A stretch of 64,000 bases of DNA from Thermosynechococcaceae cyanobacterium MS004 (GTDB lineage: Bacteria; Cyanobacteriota; Cyanobacteriia; Thermosynechococcales; Thermosynechococcaceae), in contig JAKRSB010000112.1 in the NCBI GenBank assembly GCA_022402525.1, positions 1-64,000 on the forward strand, read 5' to 3'. Each line of letters starts with the position of its first letter. Position 1 is the first letter of the stretch. The notes below the pieces were generated by a model. The model saw only the letters and a list, made by a program, of their open reading frames with translations. It had not been told where the DNA came from and did no database searches. A program made the translations under genes and the position numbers. Shown here one piece after another: positions 1 through 8,426 of the stretch.

Positions 1-408
1 AGAAGACATACGCTTGAGGGCCGCCAAGGCCTGTTCAGCACGACTCTCTTGGAGGTAGCCCAGGATGCCATTGAGAACCACAATCAAAGAAATGGCGATC
101 GCATCCTTTGGGAATTCTCCAGTGCGTAGGTCTAGCACCGCTGAAATAATGGCCACCGCAATCAGCATTAAGAGCATGATGTTCTTAAACTGATCAATCA
201 AAATAACCCAGGCACTGCGTCCACCGGACTCAGTGAGTTCATTGGGGCCGTACTCAGCCTGTCGCTGCTGCACCTCTTGCGTTGTCAGCCCTGCGCCACA
301 GTCTGCTTTTAATCGGGATGCAGCCGCTTCAATGTCCAAGCTATGCCATTCTGAGGCCTTGGGGGAAGGATGAGAACCAGTCGCAGTCTGAGCTGGAACG
401 GTGGACAT
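1..408 (-). CDS. P-type cation-transporting ATPase, N-terminal part (cut by window edge)
   Basis: Only the first 136 codons are present; the gene continues left of the window. The start is the ATG at 408. The visible part is the cytoplasmic cation-ATPase N-terminal domain, including [15 protein letters not shown], the usual N-E-L signature before the first membrane helix. Two hydrophobic helices follow (around [16 protein letters not shown] and [17 protein letters not shown]), then [15 protein letters not shown], the conserved entry to the actuator domain. This arrangement is typical of calcium/cation P2-type ATPases (PacL/PMA1 group). The phosphorylation Asp and the ion-binding residues lie outside the window, so the transported ion cannot be read. 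Confidence 0.88.
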   Translation of the reverse strand, partial: MSTVPAQTATGSHPSPKASEWHSLDIEAAASRLKADCGAGLTTQEVQQRQAEYGPNELTESGGRSAWVILIDQFKNIMLLMLIAVAIISAVLDLRTGEFPKDAIAISLIVVLNGILGYLQESRAEQALAALKRMSS

Positions 409-964
409 TAAGCTTTTTCTCCAGAAAAATCAGGGTTCACGGACGGGCAATTATTGGACAGCCCCGTCAATTTTAAGGCCAACAAAACTCAGAACAACTA
501 AAGCGCCCGTCAAAGAGTCAGAAGTTAATTTTAACCAAAACGGTGTTTTGCTCGTGCTTGATGACTAATACTTGATGACTCATAATTGATGCTCTTACAC
601 TGATGTTCTTACACTGATGCTCAATGCTGTCTTAGTCTACCAACCGACATACTGGACATAATGCTCAAGGCTTTATAGGTTCAAGGCTTTATAACCTGGT
701 TTTTGACATTACTGAATTCAAGGCAGACTGCATTTTGGGTGTCATCCAGTCTTCCGGTATTTTGGGTGGGTTGGCTGCTATTGTTTTGGATGGAACACCG
801 CCAGTCAGGGCCAGTCAGGGCCAGTCAGCGCTGGGCTTAGGGGCCGAGGCGATTGCAGTCCTACATGTTTAAGATTTCAATTTTAGGCGGCACACCCGCG
901 ATCGCTTTCTCATAAGTCATTCTCATAAGTCATTCTAAAATTTCATGTCAACGGAGAAGAATTA
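409..964. other. 556-bp spacer between the ATPase gene and dedA, with short tandem repeats
   Basis: No convincing coding region is seen. It contains several partly degenerate direct repeats: TTGATGACT-like units near 558-590, CACTGATG units near 598-622, CAAGGCTTTATA twice near 666-694, CCAGTCAGGG three times at 801-828, and CTCATAAGTCATT twice near 910-936. Promoters for the two divergent genes should lie here, but no clear box pair stands out. Confidence 0.6.
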
Positions 965-1600
965 ATGGGTGAACTGCTTGCCGTCTGGGTTGTCAGCACC
1001 ATGAAAGTGATGGGCTACTTTGGGATTGGGCTATTGATGTTTTTAGAAAATCTCTTTCCGCCCATTCCTTCAGAGTTGATTATGCCGCTGGCAGGATTCG
1101 CTGTCGCAAAGGGCGAAATGAATTTTGCGCTGGTCGTTTTGGTCGGAATGGTTGGAACCATGCTAGGGGCGCTGCCCTGGTACTACGCTGGCAAGCTTTT
1201 AGGCGAAGAGCGGCTGAGAAAGCTCGCTGACCAATACGGGAAATGGATTGCCATGTCTGGCAAGGATATTGACAAGGCAAACCGCTGGTTTAGCCAGCAT
1301 GGCGGAAAAGCTGTGCTGCTCTGCCGCCTAGTGCCGGGCGTGCGAACCATTATTTCTTTGCCGGCTGGCATCAATCGCATGCCGATGATTCCTTTTTTGC
1401 TCTACTCCACCCTTGGAACAACGGTATGGATTTTCCTGTTAACTGGATTGGGATATTTTCTGGGTAACAACTATACGCTGGTGGATAAATACCTTGGCCC
1501 AGTCTCTAAATTTGTTTTTTTCGGTCTGGTTGGATTATTTGTATTTTGGGTGATTCGACGCAAACGAAAGCTGCGAGCGACAGGCCAGCAGAGCGAATGA
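965..1600 (+). CDS. DedA family membrane protein
   Basis: A 211-residue polytopic inner-membrane protein of the DedA/VTT family (SNARE-associated Golgi PFAM family). The family is linked to lipid scrambling and envelope homeostasis, with proton-motive-force dependence in bacteria. Family hallmarks are present: ENLFPPIPSE at residues 29-38, the re-entrant-loop motif, and RLVPGVRTIISLPAG from residue 121, with the conserved R-x3-P-G-x-R. Hydrophobic helices lie around 15-30, 53-75, 143-168 and 180-200. The ATG is preceded by a good GGAGAAGA ribosome site 5 bp upstream. It stands alone and converges on the TPR gene to its right. The family is certain; the substrate is not readable. Confidence 0.93.
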   Translation: MGELLAVWVVSTMKVMGYFGIGLLMFLENLFPPIPSELIMPLAGFAVAKGEMNFALVVLVGMVGTMLGALPWYYAGKLLGEERLRKLADQYGKWIAMSGKDIDKANRWFSQHGGKAVLLCRLVPGVRTIISLPAGINRMPMIPFLLYSTLGTTVWIFLLTGLGYFLGNNYTLVDKYLGPVSKFVFFGLVGLFVFWVIRRKRKLRATGQQSE

Positions 1601-1666
1601 TCTCTGCTCTCCCTTACTGGGGAGCTATGGTCTAAATGATCCTATTGAGTATTGAGGGATCAAGGT

Positions 1667-3880
1667 TTAGCGCTGCGGTGCGGGTGTCCCAGGGCTGGGA
1701 GGTTGGGGCTGGGGACTGGGTAAAAGCGCTTGAAATCGATCCGCTTCTTTTTGACTGCGTTCAGCCTCGGCCAGATTGCTCTGGCTCTGGTAAAGCTCCG
1801 CCGCTTTTCGATAGTCTGCGATCGCGGCTTCTCGGCTCCCCATTAGGATATGCAGCGTAGCGCGGTTATGGTAAGCCAGGGCATTATTGGGATCTAGGCT
1901 AATTGCTTGACTGTAGTCTGCTAGCGCTTCTGGGCGCTGACCATTCTGGCTGCGCAGGTTGGCACGGTTCAGGTAGGCTCCTGCATTTTTAGGGTCGAGG
2001 GCAATGGCCTGGTTATAGTCCGCGATCGCTGAGGCTTTATCGCCATTCTCGTTATGGGCCGCGCCCCGCCCAAAGTAAGCGGAGGGGGCTTTGGGACTAA
2101 GGGCGATCGCCTGGGTATAGTCCGCGATCGCCTGGGGGTAAACTTTTTGGGCAAAGTAAGCCGCCCCGCGCTGGATGTAAGCCTCTGCTAACTTTGGATT
2201 TAGCGTAATCGCCTGGGTAAAGTCCGCGATCGCGGCGGCAAAATTCTTCCGTTTGGCCTGGAGCAGGCCGCGTCGGTAGAGCGCTTCAGCAGACTTTGGA
2301 TCTAGCTGGATCGCCTGGGTGGCTTTCTGAAGCGCCACGGCATCATTGCCTGCTGCCGCTTCTACAGCAGCTAGTCCTTGGTAGGCTAAGGCCGATGGCT
2401 TCAGGGCGATCGCCCGCGTAAAGTCCTGCTGAGCCGCTGTCGTATTGCCCTGAGCGAGATAGATCTGACCCCGCTTAGTATAGGCTTCACTGGATTTGTT
2501 ATCCAGCGTGATCGCCTGATTGAGATCCACAAGGGCGGCTGGGTAACGCCCCAAACTTCCATAGACTGCCCCGCGCTGGAGATAGGACACGGCATCCTTA
2601 CTGTCTAGGGCGATCGCCTTGGTATAGTCTGCGATCGCGGCTTCGTAGTTGGCCAGCGCTGCCTGTACATTTGCCCGGTTCACGTAGGCTACAGCATATT
2701 TTGCATCCTTCTGAATCGCGGCACTATAGTCCTTGAGGGCACCCGGATAGTCCTGCTTTAGGTATTTTTGAGTGCCCTTCTCAATCAGAACATTGGCTTC
2801 GCGCCGTGCAGCCCAGTCAACTTGCTGAGCAGCATTTGGCTGAGGTTTGGGCTTTGCGACAGGCTGTGCAATGGGCTTGGTGACGGGCTTTGGAGTGGGC
2901 TTTGCTGCGGGCTTGGTGACGGGCTTAGTGACAGGTGTTGCAGTGGGCTGTGTAGCGGGCTTTGGAGTGGGCTGTGCAATGGGCTTGGTGACGGGCTTAG
3001 TGACAGGCGTTGCAGTGGGCTGTGCAGCGGGCTTAGTGACGGGTGTTGCAGTGGGTTTAGCCTGTGCTGGGTTGACAGCCGGGGTCGTTTTTGCTGGAGC
3101 AGCTTGTGCTGGAGTCGCCTTGACTGGCGTAGCCTCTGCCGGAGCTGGAGCGGCCTTTACAGGAGCTGATGGGGCTGGCTTTTTAGGGCTAGATGCAGGG
3201 CTAGATTCAGCAGCCTTCGGTTTCTCTGGTTGCTCTGGCTTCTTTTCGTTTGCAGGCTCAGTTGTTGGGGCAGTAGGTTTAGCCTCAGCAGGCACAACCG
3301 TAGGGCTTGCAATTGGCTGTGCTGCGGGTGAAGGACTGGCGGTTGGAACTGATTTTGCTGGGGCTGGCTTAGCTGGGGCTGGCTTCGTGGGGGAGTCTGT
3401 GGGGGTTGGATTTGTAGGGGTTGCAATCGACTTTGCCGGAGTGGATTTTGCTGGTGAGTCTGTAGGGGTTGCGATCGGTTTTGCTGGGGCTGGCTTCGCG
3501 GTTGGGATCGCAGCAGGCGGCTTCGTGATTCCAGTTTTAGGTTCTTCTGGAAGCGCCTTGGCTGGTGCTGAGGATGCAGGTGCCGCAGAATTAGATTTTG
3601 GTTTATTAGATTCTGGTTTGGCAGCATTGCCACTAGGGGCTGGAACTGCTTTTTTGAGTGCAGGCTCAGGCGCGCTCTGAGGTGCTTCTTGCTGAGTAGG
3701 TTGTGTGCGCGGAACTTGAGGTAGCGGAATGTCTCGGAACAGGTCGGGGGACAAGGGCTGAAGCTGAGCCACGCTGGGTCGCAGGCTGGCTTGACCCACA
3801 AATAACGGCCCCACACCTAACGCTAAAAGCCAAAGGCCAATAGAAATTCCGCGTTGCCGCAGTTGATGTCTCTCGTTCAT
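1667..3880 (-). CDS. Exported TPR-repeat protein with long Pro/Ala/Lys/Thr linker
   Basis: A protein of about 737 residues. The ATG at 3880 (MNERHQLRQRG) gives a classical signal-like N-terminus: basic residues, a hydrophobic stretch IGLWLLALGVGPLFVG, then SVAQ. A start 24 bp further upstream is possible. Residues of roughly 40-370 are low-complexity P/A/K/T sequence, with units such as ATPVTKPVTKP repeated. From about residue 375 to the end run about ten tetratricopeptide repeats of the type A-Y-x-x-R-A-x2-h-x3-x-Y-x2-A-I-x-D-Y-x2-A-I-x-L-D-P. TPRs are protein-docking scaffolds. The architecture suggests a periplasmic or surface scaffold held away from the membrane by a flexible, possibly wall-spanning linker; this role is inferred. 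It is paralogous to the TPR genes at 4111-4950 and 6041-7705 and shares their C-terminal A-A-x-L-Y-x-Q-x-N motif. Confidence 0.88.
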   Translation of the reverse strand: MNERHQLRQRGISIGLWLLALGVGPLFVGQASLRPSVAQLQPLSPDLFRDIPLPQVPRTQPTQQEAPQSAPEPALKKAVPAPSGNAAKPESNKPKSNSAAPASSAPAKALPEEPKTGITKPPAAIPTAKPAPAKPIATPTDSPAKSTPAKSIATPTNPTPTDSPTKPAPAKPAPAKSVPTASPSPAAQPIASPTVVPAEAKPTAPTTEPANEKKPEQPEKPKAAESSPASSPKKPAPSAPVKAAPAPAEATPVKATPAQAAPAKTTPAVNPAQAKPTATPVTKPAAQPTATPVTKPVTKPIAQPTPKPATQPTATPVTKPVTKPAAKPTPKPVTKPIAQPVAKPKPQPNAAQQVDWAARREANVLIEKGTQKYLKQDYPGALKDYSAAIQKDAKYAVAYVNRANVQAALANYEAAIADYTKAIALDSKDAVSYLQRGAVYGSLGRYPAALVDLNQAITLDNKSSEAYTKRGQIYLAQGNTTAAQQDFTRAIALKPSALAYQGLAAVEAAAGNDAVALQKATQAIQLDPKSAEALYRRGLLQAKRKNFAAAIADFTQAITLNPKLAEAYIQRGAAYFAQKVYPQAIADYTQAIALSPKAPSAYFGRGAAHNENGDKASAIADYNQAIALDPKNAGAYLNRANLRSQNGQRPEALADYSQAISLDPNNALAYHNRATLHILMGSREAAIADYRKAAELYQSQSNLAEAERSQKEADRFQALLPSPQPQPPSPGTPAPQR
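2850..3060. repeat. In-frame tandem repeats coding the Pro/Thr/Lys linker of the first TPR protein
   Basis: Interleaved imperfect units coding for TPVTKP, AQPTA and TPKPVTKP follow one another with near-identical codons. GTGACGGGCTTAGTGACAGG-like segments recur with little synonymous drift. The reverse strand is therefore also open over 277 codons, which is a by-product of the repeat composition and not a gene. Confidence 0.75.
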
Positions 3881-4110
3881 ACAGACTACCCTGACTTTCC
3901 ACACTGAACCGTTTTTTGCTGATCGTTTATAGGGCTGATTGTTTTATGGGGCTGATCGTTTTATGGGGCTAAATTGTTGATGGGTTTGCATTCCCAGGCA
4001 ATGCGTCCCATTCATGGGTAGAGACTCAGACTTACTCCACTTCTACCCCATATTTAGGGCAGTCTGCTGGCCTGTCAAGGGTCTAGGTAAGCGTAGGTGG
4101 CACCTATTTT

Positions 4111-4950
4111 CTAAAACTGCTTTAAAAATTCCTGAAGCCCGTTATGGTCTTCTTGGTTGCCCTGCTGTAGATATAAAGCAGCAGCCTGTTGAAAGTCCGC
4201 TCGCGCCATGGCTCGATTATTGAGGCTGAGATAGACGGTACCCCTTGCGTGGTAAGCCTGGGCATTTTTGGGGTTGAGCTGGAGGGCTCTGGTATAGTCT
4301 GCGATCGCAGCGGCGGTATTCTCTAAAGCAGCGTAGGCCAGCCCTCGGTTGACATATACATCGGCATCCTTGGGGTTGAGCGCGATTGATCGGCTATAGT
4401 CTTGGACGGCTTCTTTTTCTTCTCCCGTCAAGATATGAAGCATCGCGCGGTTGTTATAGGCCGGTGCAAAGCGCGGATTGACCTGAAGTGCTTGGTTAAA
4501 GAGGGTTTTGGCCGCTGAATAGTCGCCCTGATTCATGCGTTCAATGCCGCGATTGTTGAGCGTGGCGGCAGAGACGGTCGCCACGCGATCTGAACCGTCA
4601 ACAGCTAGCCCTAGGGCAGTTGTTTTAACGGGTTTTAAGGAATGTTGTTCTGAATTTGTCGGGGTTTGTGAACCAACGGCCCAACTTTTAGTATTCAGCG
4701 CAACATGATTTTTCTGGCTTTTGTGATCTAAGTCTGGACTAATGCTGTTTACCTGTGGTATCGCCAAAGCCTCTCCAGATAAGGCTTGCAGCAAGAGCTG
4801 AGCTAGCAGAAGGCTCGCAAAAATCAGGCGGCAGGTCGTCGTCTGATTTTTCGTTATTGTTTCTTGACCAAAATGAAAAATTGGGGCTTCAAGGGCAGGC
4901 GCTTGGTCTGTCTTTTGCTCGTGGAGGGAAGGCATCATGGAAGCTGGCAC
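4111..4950 (-). CDS. TPR-repeat protein, short paralogue with one N-terminal membrane helix
   Basis: 279 residues. After a soluble N-terminus of about 40 residues there is a single hydrophobic segment (LIFASLLLAQLLLQALSG) that could anchor the protein or act as a late signal sequence. A Ser/Thr-rich linker follows, then about four TPR units from residue 130 (for example YSAAKTLFNQALQVNPRFAP). The C-terminus AAALYLQQGNQEDHNGLQEF matches the ends of the two larger TPR proteins nearby, so the three descend from one ancestor. It lacks the long Pro/Lys-rich linker. The start is uncertain: in-frame ATGs follow at residues 5 and 6, which would shorten the part before the helix slightly. Function unknown beyond protein-protein docking. 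Confidence 0.82.
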   Translation of the reverse strand: MPASMMPSLHEQKTDQAPALEAPIFHFGQETITKNQTTTCRLIFASLLLAQLLLQALSGEALAIPQVNSISPDLDHKSQKNHVALNTKSWAVGSQTPTNSEQHSLKPVKTTALGLAVDGSDRVATVSAATLNNRGIERMNQGDYSAAKTLFNQALQVNPRFAPAYNNRAMLHILTGEEKEAVQDYSRSIALNPKDADVYVNRGLAYAALENTAAAIADYTRALQLNPKNAQAYHARGTVYLSLNNRAMARADFQQAAALYLQQGNQEDHNGLQEFLKQF

Positions 4951-5086
4951 CAGGGATAGACTAAAGAAGATATCCTTCAGTCTTCACTTCTGAGCCTTAA
5001 ATTAGGACAGGCCATCCATAAAGAAACTCCTCAAAGGTGTCGGTAGGATTTAATCTGGGCTTACGAAAAAATGTCCGCCCCAAAGC

Positions 5087-5869
5087 TTATGAACGAAAAG
5101 GAAGCAGTAACAACTGCGGAAGTTGATCCAGGGCTGCATTCTGACGTTCTGCCAGCCCCAAGGTCATGGATTTTTGTCCAGCCGAAGGCTCCCCCTGGTA
5201 GGTTCCCAGCAGCCTGTCCCACCACGGTAGGTTAAAGCTGAAATTGTGGTTGGTTTCGGATGCGATCGCAGAGTGATGGACGCGGTGCATATCGGGCGTG
5301 ACGATCACCATTCTCAAAATGCGATCTAGAGGGACAGGAATTGCGATATTACTGTGGTTAAACAGGGATGTTGCATTCAGCAAAATTTCAAAGGCGATTA
5401 CAGCCGTGGGAGGTGCCCCCAAAGCCAGCACCGCCAGCATCTTTAGGAGCATGGACAGACCAATCTCGACGGGGTGAAACCGGATGCCGCTGCTGACATC
5501 AAGATCTAGGTCAGCATGATGAACCCGATGGAACCGCCAGAACAGCGGCACAGTATGGAACACACGGTGCTGGAGATAAATGAGCAAGTCCAGCGCCACC
5601 ATAGACCCCGCGATCGCCACCCAGTCCCCCACCCGCCAATGATTGAGCAGCCCCCAGCCCTTTTCCTGAGCCATTGTCGCCACGCCAACTGCCGCCACAG
5701 GAAACAGGAGCCACAACAGCACAGTGCTGAGTAGCCCCAAACTGAAGTGATTGAGCCAGCGTGTTGTTTTGGGTGCTCTCAGGGCGCGGCGAGGGGCAAA
5801 AGCTTCTGCCCCCGCCATCGTGATCAACACACCCGCAAAGCATGTGAGGCGAAGCAGAGGTTCAGGCAT
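5087..5869 (-). CDS. Sterol desaturase / fatty acid hydroxylase superfamily membrane enzyme
   Basis: 260 residues from the ATG at 5869 (MPEPLLRLTCFAG). An upstream in-frame extension to 6028 exists but runs through a tandem-repeat leader and is unlikely to be translated. The diiron histidine clusters of the superfamily are present: HRVFH, then HRVHH in WRFHRVHHADLD, then HRVHHSAIASETNHN. Hydrophobic helices flank these. Members use a non-haem diiron centre with oxygen to hydroxylate or desaturate lipids, sterols or carotenoids; the substrate here cannot be read. It sits between two paralogous TPR genes on the same strand, with the upstream TPR gene ending 171 bp before its start, so co-transcription is possible. 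Confidence 0.9.
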   Translation of the reverse strand: MPEPLLRLTCFAGVLITMAGAEAFAPRRALRAPKTTRWLNHFSLGLLSTVLLWLLFPVAAVGVATMAQEKGWGLLNHWRVGDWVAIAGSMVALDLLIYLQHRVFHTVPLFWRFHRVHHADLDLDVSSGIRFHPVEIGLSMLLKMLAVLALGAPPTAVIAFEILLNATSLFNHSNIAIPVPLDRILRMVIVTPDMHRVHHSAIASETNHNFSFNLPWWDRLLGTYQGEPSAGQKSMTLGLAERQNAALDQLPQLLLLPFRS

Positions 5870-5891
5870 AATGGCTACGACCGCATTAACG

Positions 5892-5932
5892 GCTGATGAA
5901 CGAACGACTGATGAACGAACGACTAATGAACA
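5892..5932. repeat. Tandem repeat upstream of the hydroxylase gene
   Basis: About three consecutive copies of a 15-bp unit close to CTGATGAACGAACGA lie in the leader of the minus-strand hydroxylase gene. The reading frame stays open through them, which explains the spurious long N-terminal extension. Confidence 0.75.
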
Positions 5933-6040
5933 ACGCCTGAAAAGGAGCTGTGTTGGGCAAGACATGCTGACGCTGTTGAGCTGTCTTCTCAAGATTGTTA
6001 TGGCAAGCCAAACCCTCAAGTCAACCACGGCTGCAAGACG

Positions 6041-7705
6041 CTACTTCAGCAGAGACTGGAGGGCGTTATATTCATCCCGATTGCCCTGCTTGAGATAGAG
6101 CTGAGCGGCTTTCTGGAGGTCTGATTTTGCTTCAGCTTGCTGCCCATCTACGCCCATCTTAGCAACGCCACGACTATGGTAGGCTCTGGGGTCATTGGGA
6201 TTTAGACGAATGGCCTGATCGTAGTCCGTGATCGCCTGTGGCGTCTTGTCCTGAGCAGCATAGGCTAATCCGCGATTAATATAGATTGTCGCATCCTGGG
6301 TATTGAGTTGAATGGCTTTGTCATAGTCCTTGATTGCGGCATCTTCATTCCCTAGCCCTACATGAGCCATGGCGCGGTTGTTGTAGGCTGGCGCAAACTT
6401 TGGGTCAAGGGCGATCGCCTTAGAGCTATCGGCAAGGGCTTCTTGAAATTTCCCTGCGACCAGCAAGGTCGTGGCGCGATTATTGAAGGCCGCTGCCGAC
6501 TTGGGGTTGAGGTCCACCGCGCGGGTAAAGTCTTTGGCGGCTTCTTGGGTTTTTTTGAGGGCATCCAGGGCAATCCCGCGATGGTTATAGGCCGCAGCAA
6601 ATTTCGGATCCAGGGCGATCGCCCGATCAAAATCCTTGACGGCCACTGCGTAGCGCCCCAAGGCTAGCTGAGAATTGCCCCGAAAGGCATAGCCTGCTGC
6701 AGATTTGGCGTCTAGCGCGATCAGGCGGGTATAGTCGGCGATCGCGCCGAGGTGATCTTTTTCCTGGGCCTTTAGCAATCCGCGATGGAGATAGGGTCTA
6801 GGGGCCTTTGGATCTAGGGTAATGGCCTGGGTGTAGTCGGCGATCGCTCCTGGGCGGTCGGCGGCAGCAGCTTTAGATAAGCCCCGTAGGGTATAGACTT
6901 CCGTCCACTTTGGATCCAGCTCCAGGGCAGTCGTAAAGTCAGCAATGGCTTCTTTATGCTTTTGCTGAGCGCTGTAGGCAAGGCCACGATAGTAGTAAAT
7001 TTTCGGATTTTTGGGCGCTAACTCTAGCGCCTTCGTGAAGGTTATGGTTGCATTTACCTGCTCTCCCTTGACGTACAGCCCGATGCCTTTCTGCAAGAGT
7101 GCATTACCTTGCTGATTCTTAGGGTCAGGTTTTTGTACCGTGTCCTTGGGAGTCGTGGGCTTGGTTGTTGCCGTGGGTCTGTTAGATGGTTTATCTAAAG
7201 GCTTTGCAACCGGTTTTTCAAGGGGTTTTTCAAGGGGCTTATTAGGGGGCTTATCTGCGGGTGTCGTTGGTTTGGCGATCGCGGGATTAACGATCGCGGG
7301 ACTAACGGTTGCGGGAACAGTGGGCTTGGTGATCGCTGGTTTTGCAGTAGCCGGTTTGGCAAGGGTTGGCTTGGCAGCAGGTGACTTTTCTGGAGATGCT
7401 GCTTCAGCGGGCAAGGGGGAAGCAGTTGGCTTGATCTGCGCCGCATCAGGGGTTTTCCCAGGTTTAGCTTCAGGCTGTTGGCCTGGAACAGACTGTGGCG
7501 TTGTAGAAGTAGAAGGTGATGGGGACTTCACTGTCGACGGAACTGGAGCAGCACCAGCTTTACTGAAGCCAGCTTTGCTTAAGCCTGAGACAAAGCTCCA
7601 AGACAGCAAAATGAGCACCAGGGAACCCAGACGCTGAAAACGTAGACTAGGCGCTATTGAGAGCCGTCGAGTAGAGGCACGGAATCGGTAAAACTTCATG
7701 GTCAT
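6041..7705 (-). CDS. Exported TPR-repeat protein, third paralogue
   Basis: 554 residues. The ATG at 7705 and one two codons later are both possible. The N-terminus is basic and followed by a hydrophobic core (LGSLVLILLSWSFVSG), consistent with export. Residues of roughly 50-195 form a P/A/K/T linker (KPTLAKPATAKPAITKP type). From about residue 200 there are about ten TPR units, several with the consensus AIADYTQAITLDPKAPRPY. The last lines, AAQLYLKQGNRDEYNALQ, are nearly the same as in the 279-residue paralogue. The gene ends 171 bp before the start of the hydroxylase gene. No partner domain is visible; a scaffold role in the periplasm or at the envelope is inferred. Confidence 0.87.
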   Translation of the reverse strand: MTMKFYRFRASTRRLSIAPSLRFQRLGSLVLILLSWSFVSGLSKAGFSKAGAAPVPSTVKSPSPSTSTTPQSVPGQQPEAKPGKTPDAAQIKPTASPLPAEAASPEKSPAAKPTLAKPATAKPAITKPTVPATVSPAIVNPAIAKPTTPADKPPNKPLEKPLEKPVAKPLDKPSNRPTATTKPTTPKDTVQKPDPKNQQGNALLQKGIGLYVKGEQVNATITFTKALELAPKNPKIYYYRGLAYSAQQKHKEAIADFTTALELDPKWTEVYTLRGLSKAAAADRPGAIADYTQAITLDPKAPRPYLHRGLLKAQEKDHLGAIADYTRLIALDAKSAAGYAFRGNSQLALGRYAVAVKDFDRAIALDPKFAAAYNHRGIALDALKKTQEAAKDFTRAVDLNPKSAAAFNNRATTLLVAGKFQEALADSSKAIALDPKFAPAYNNRAMAHVGLGNEDAAIKDYDKAIQLNTQDATIYINRGLAYAAQDKTPQAITDYDQAIRLNPNDPRAYHSRGVAKMGVDGQQAEAKSDLQKAAQLYLKQGNRDEYNALQSLLK

Positions 7706-8426
7706 AAAAGTTCATAAACAGTTTTTGAGGTTGCATCAAAGGGTTACACATCAAAATAGCCTGAAGAATCAAAATAGCCTGAAGAAATTGACGAGTTTAT
7801 GTTAGCTACAGCGATAAGCAGCCTGCATTGACTGCTTTGCTGTCTTGCTACTAAAGAGATTGTAAATCAGCTCGTCGCAAAGGGCCTTGGCCATCGTTCC
7901 GTTGGCTTGCAAATAGAATCTTGTGCTAACTTTTGGCGATCATTCTGGCCTCTAGCACAAAAATCTTTTTAAGCGCTGCCTAATTTCTAGGCTGCAATGC
8001 TAAACCCTCTAACCACAAGTGATTCTCCTCACAAAAGTCAGAGCAGGTAGAGGATATGATGGGCAAAAATCAGAATTCAGAATAAACGCAATCAGATAAG
8101 GCTCTCAGGCAAGGACCTCAGGCAAGGCCCTCAGATAAACTCAATTCTCGCCAAACGGCGGTCTTTCTAGCATTGTTGCTTTTTGACTCTGTGCTGTAGA
8201 TCCGTTTTGAGCATTAATTTAAGGATATGAACTTGAGAGATATGAACTTGCTAGGGCTATTAACTTGTTAGGGATCTTAATTGGGTTGGGCAATTTATCC
8301 CCTTGAGCGTCATAGACCGATAGGTTTTGACCCTACATTCTGTAACTCTAGATTCTGCGGCCTTATTTTTAGCTTTAGGATCATTCCAGTCATACTAAAA
8401 GCGCCCCTGCGGTGACGCTACTTCAA
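7706..8426. other. Divergent 721-bp spacer before the kinase gene
   Basis: No coding region could be supported in any frame. It includes small direct repeats: AATAGCCTGAAGAA twice near 7755-7788, CTCAGGCAAGG units near 8103-8130, and GATATGAACTTG twice near 8226-8252. It must carry promoters for the divergent TPR and kinase genes, but no confident boxes were identified. Confidence 0.5.

Noticed and set aside
1601-1666. Terminator between dedA and the TPR gene
   Set aside because: Only a 5-bp stem (CTCCC/GGGAG) without a T-run, too weak to call.
2847-3680. 277-codon plus-strand frame rich in Gly/Val/Ala
   Set aside because: It is antisense to the Pro/Thr/Lys linker of the TPR gene. Its composition is a by-product of the repeats, and it has no family resemblance or ribosome site.
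5870-6028. 53-codon N-terminal extension of the hydroxylase gene
   Set aside because: It runs through a 15-bp tandem repeat and lacks a ribosome site. The family start lies at the ATG at 5869.
7140-7637. 165-codon plus-strand frame
   Set aside because: It is antisense to the low-complexity linker of the third TPR gene and shows the same kind of mirror composition.
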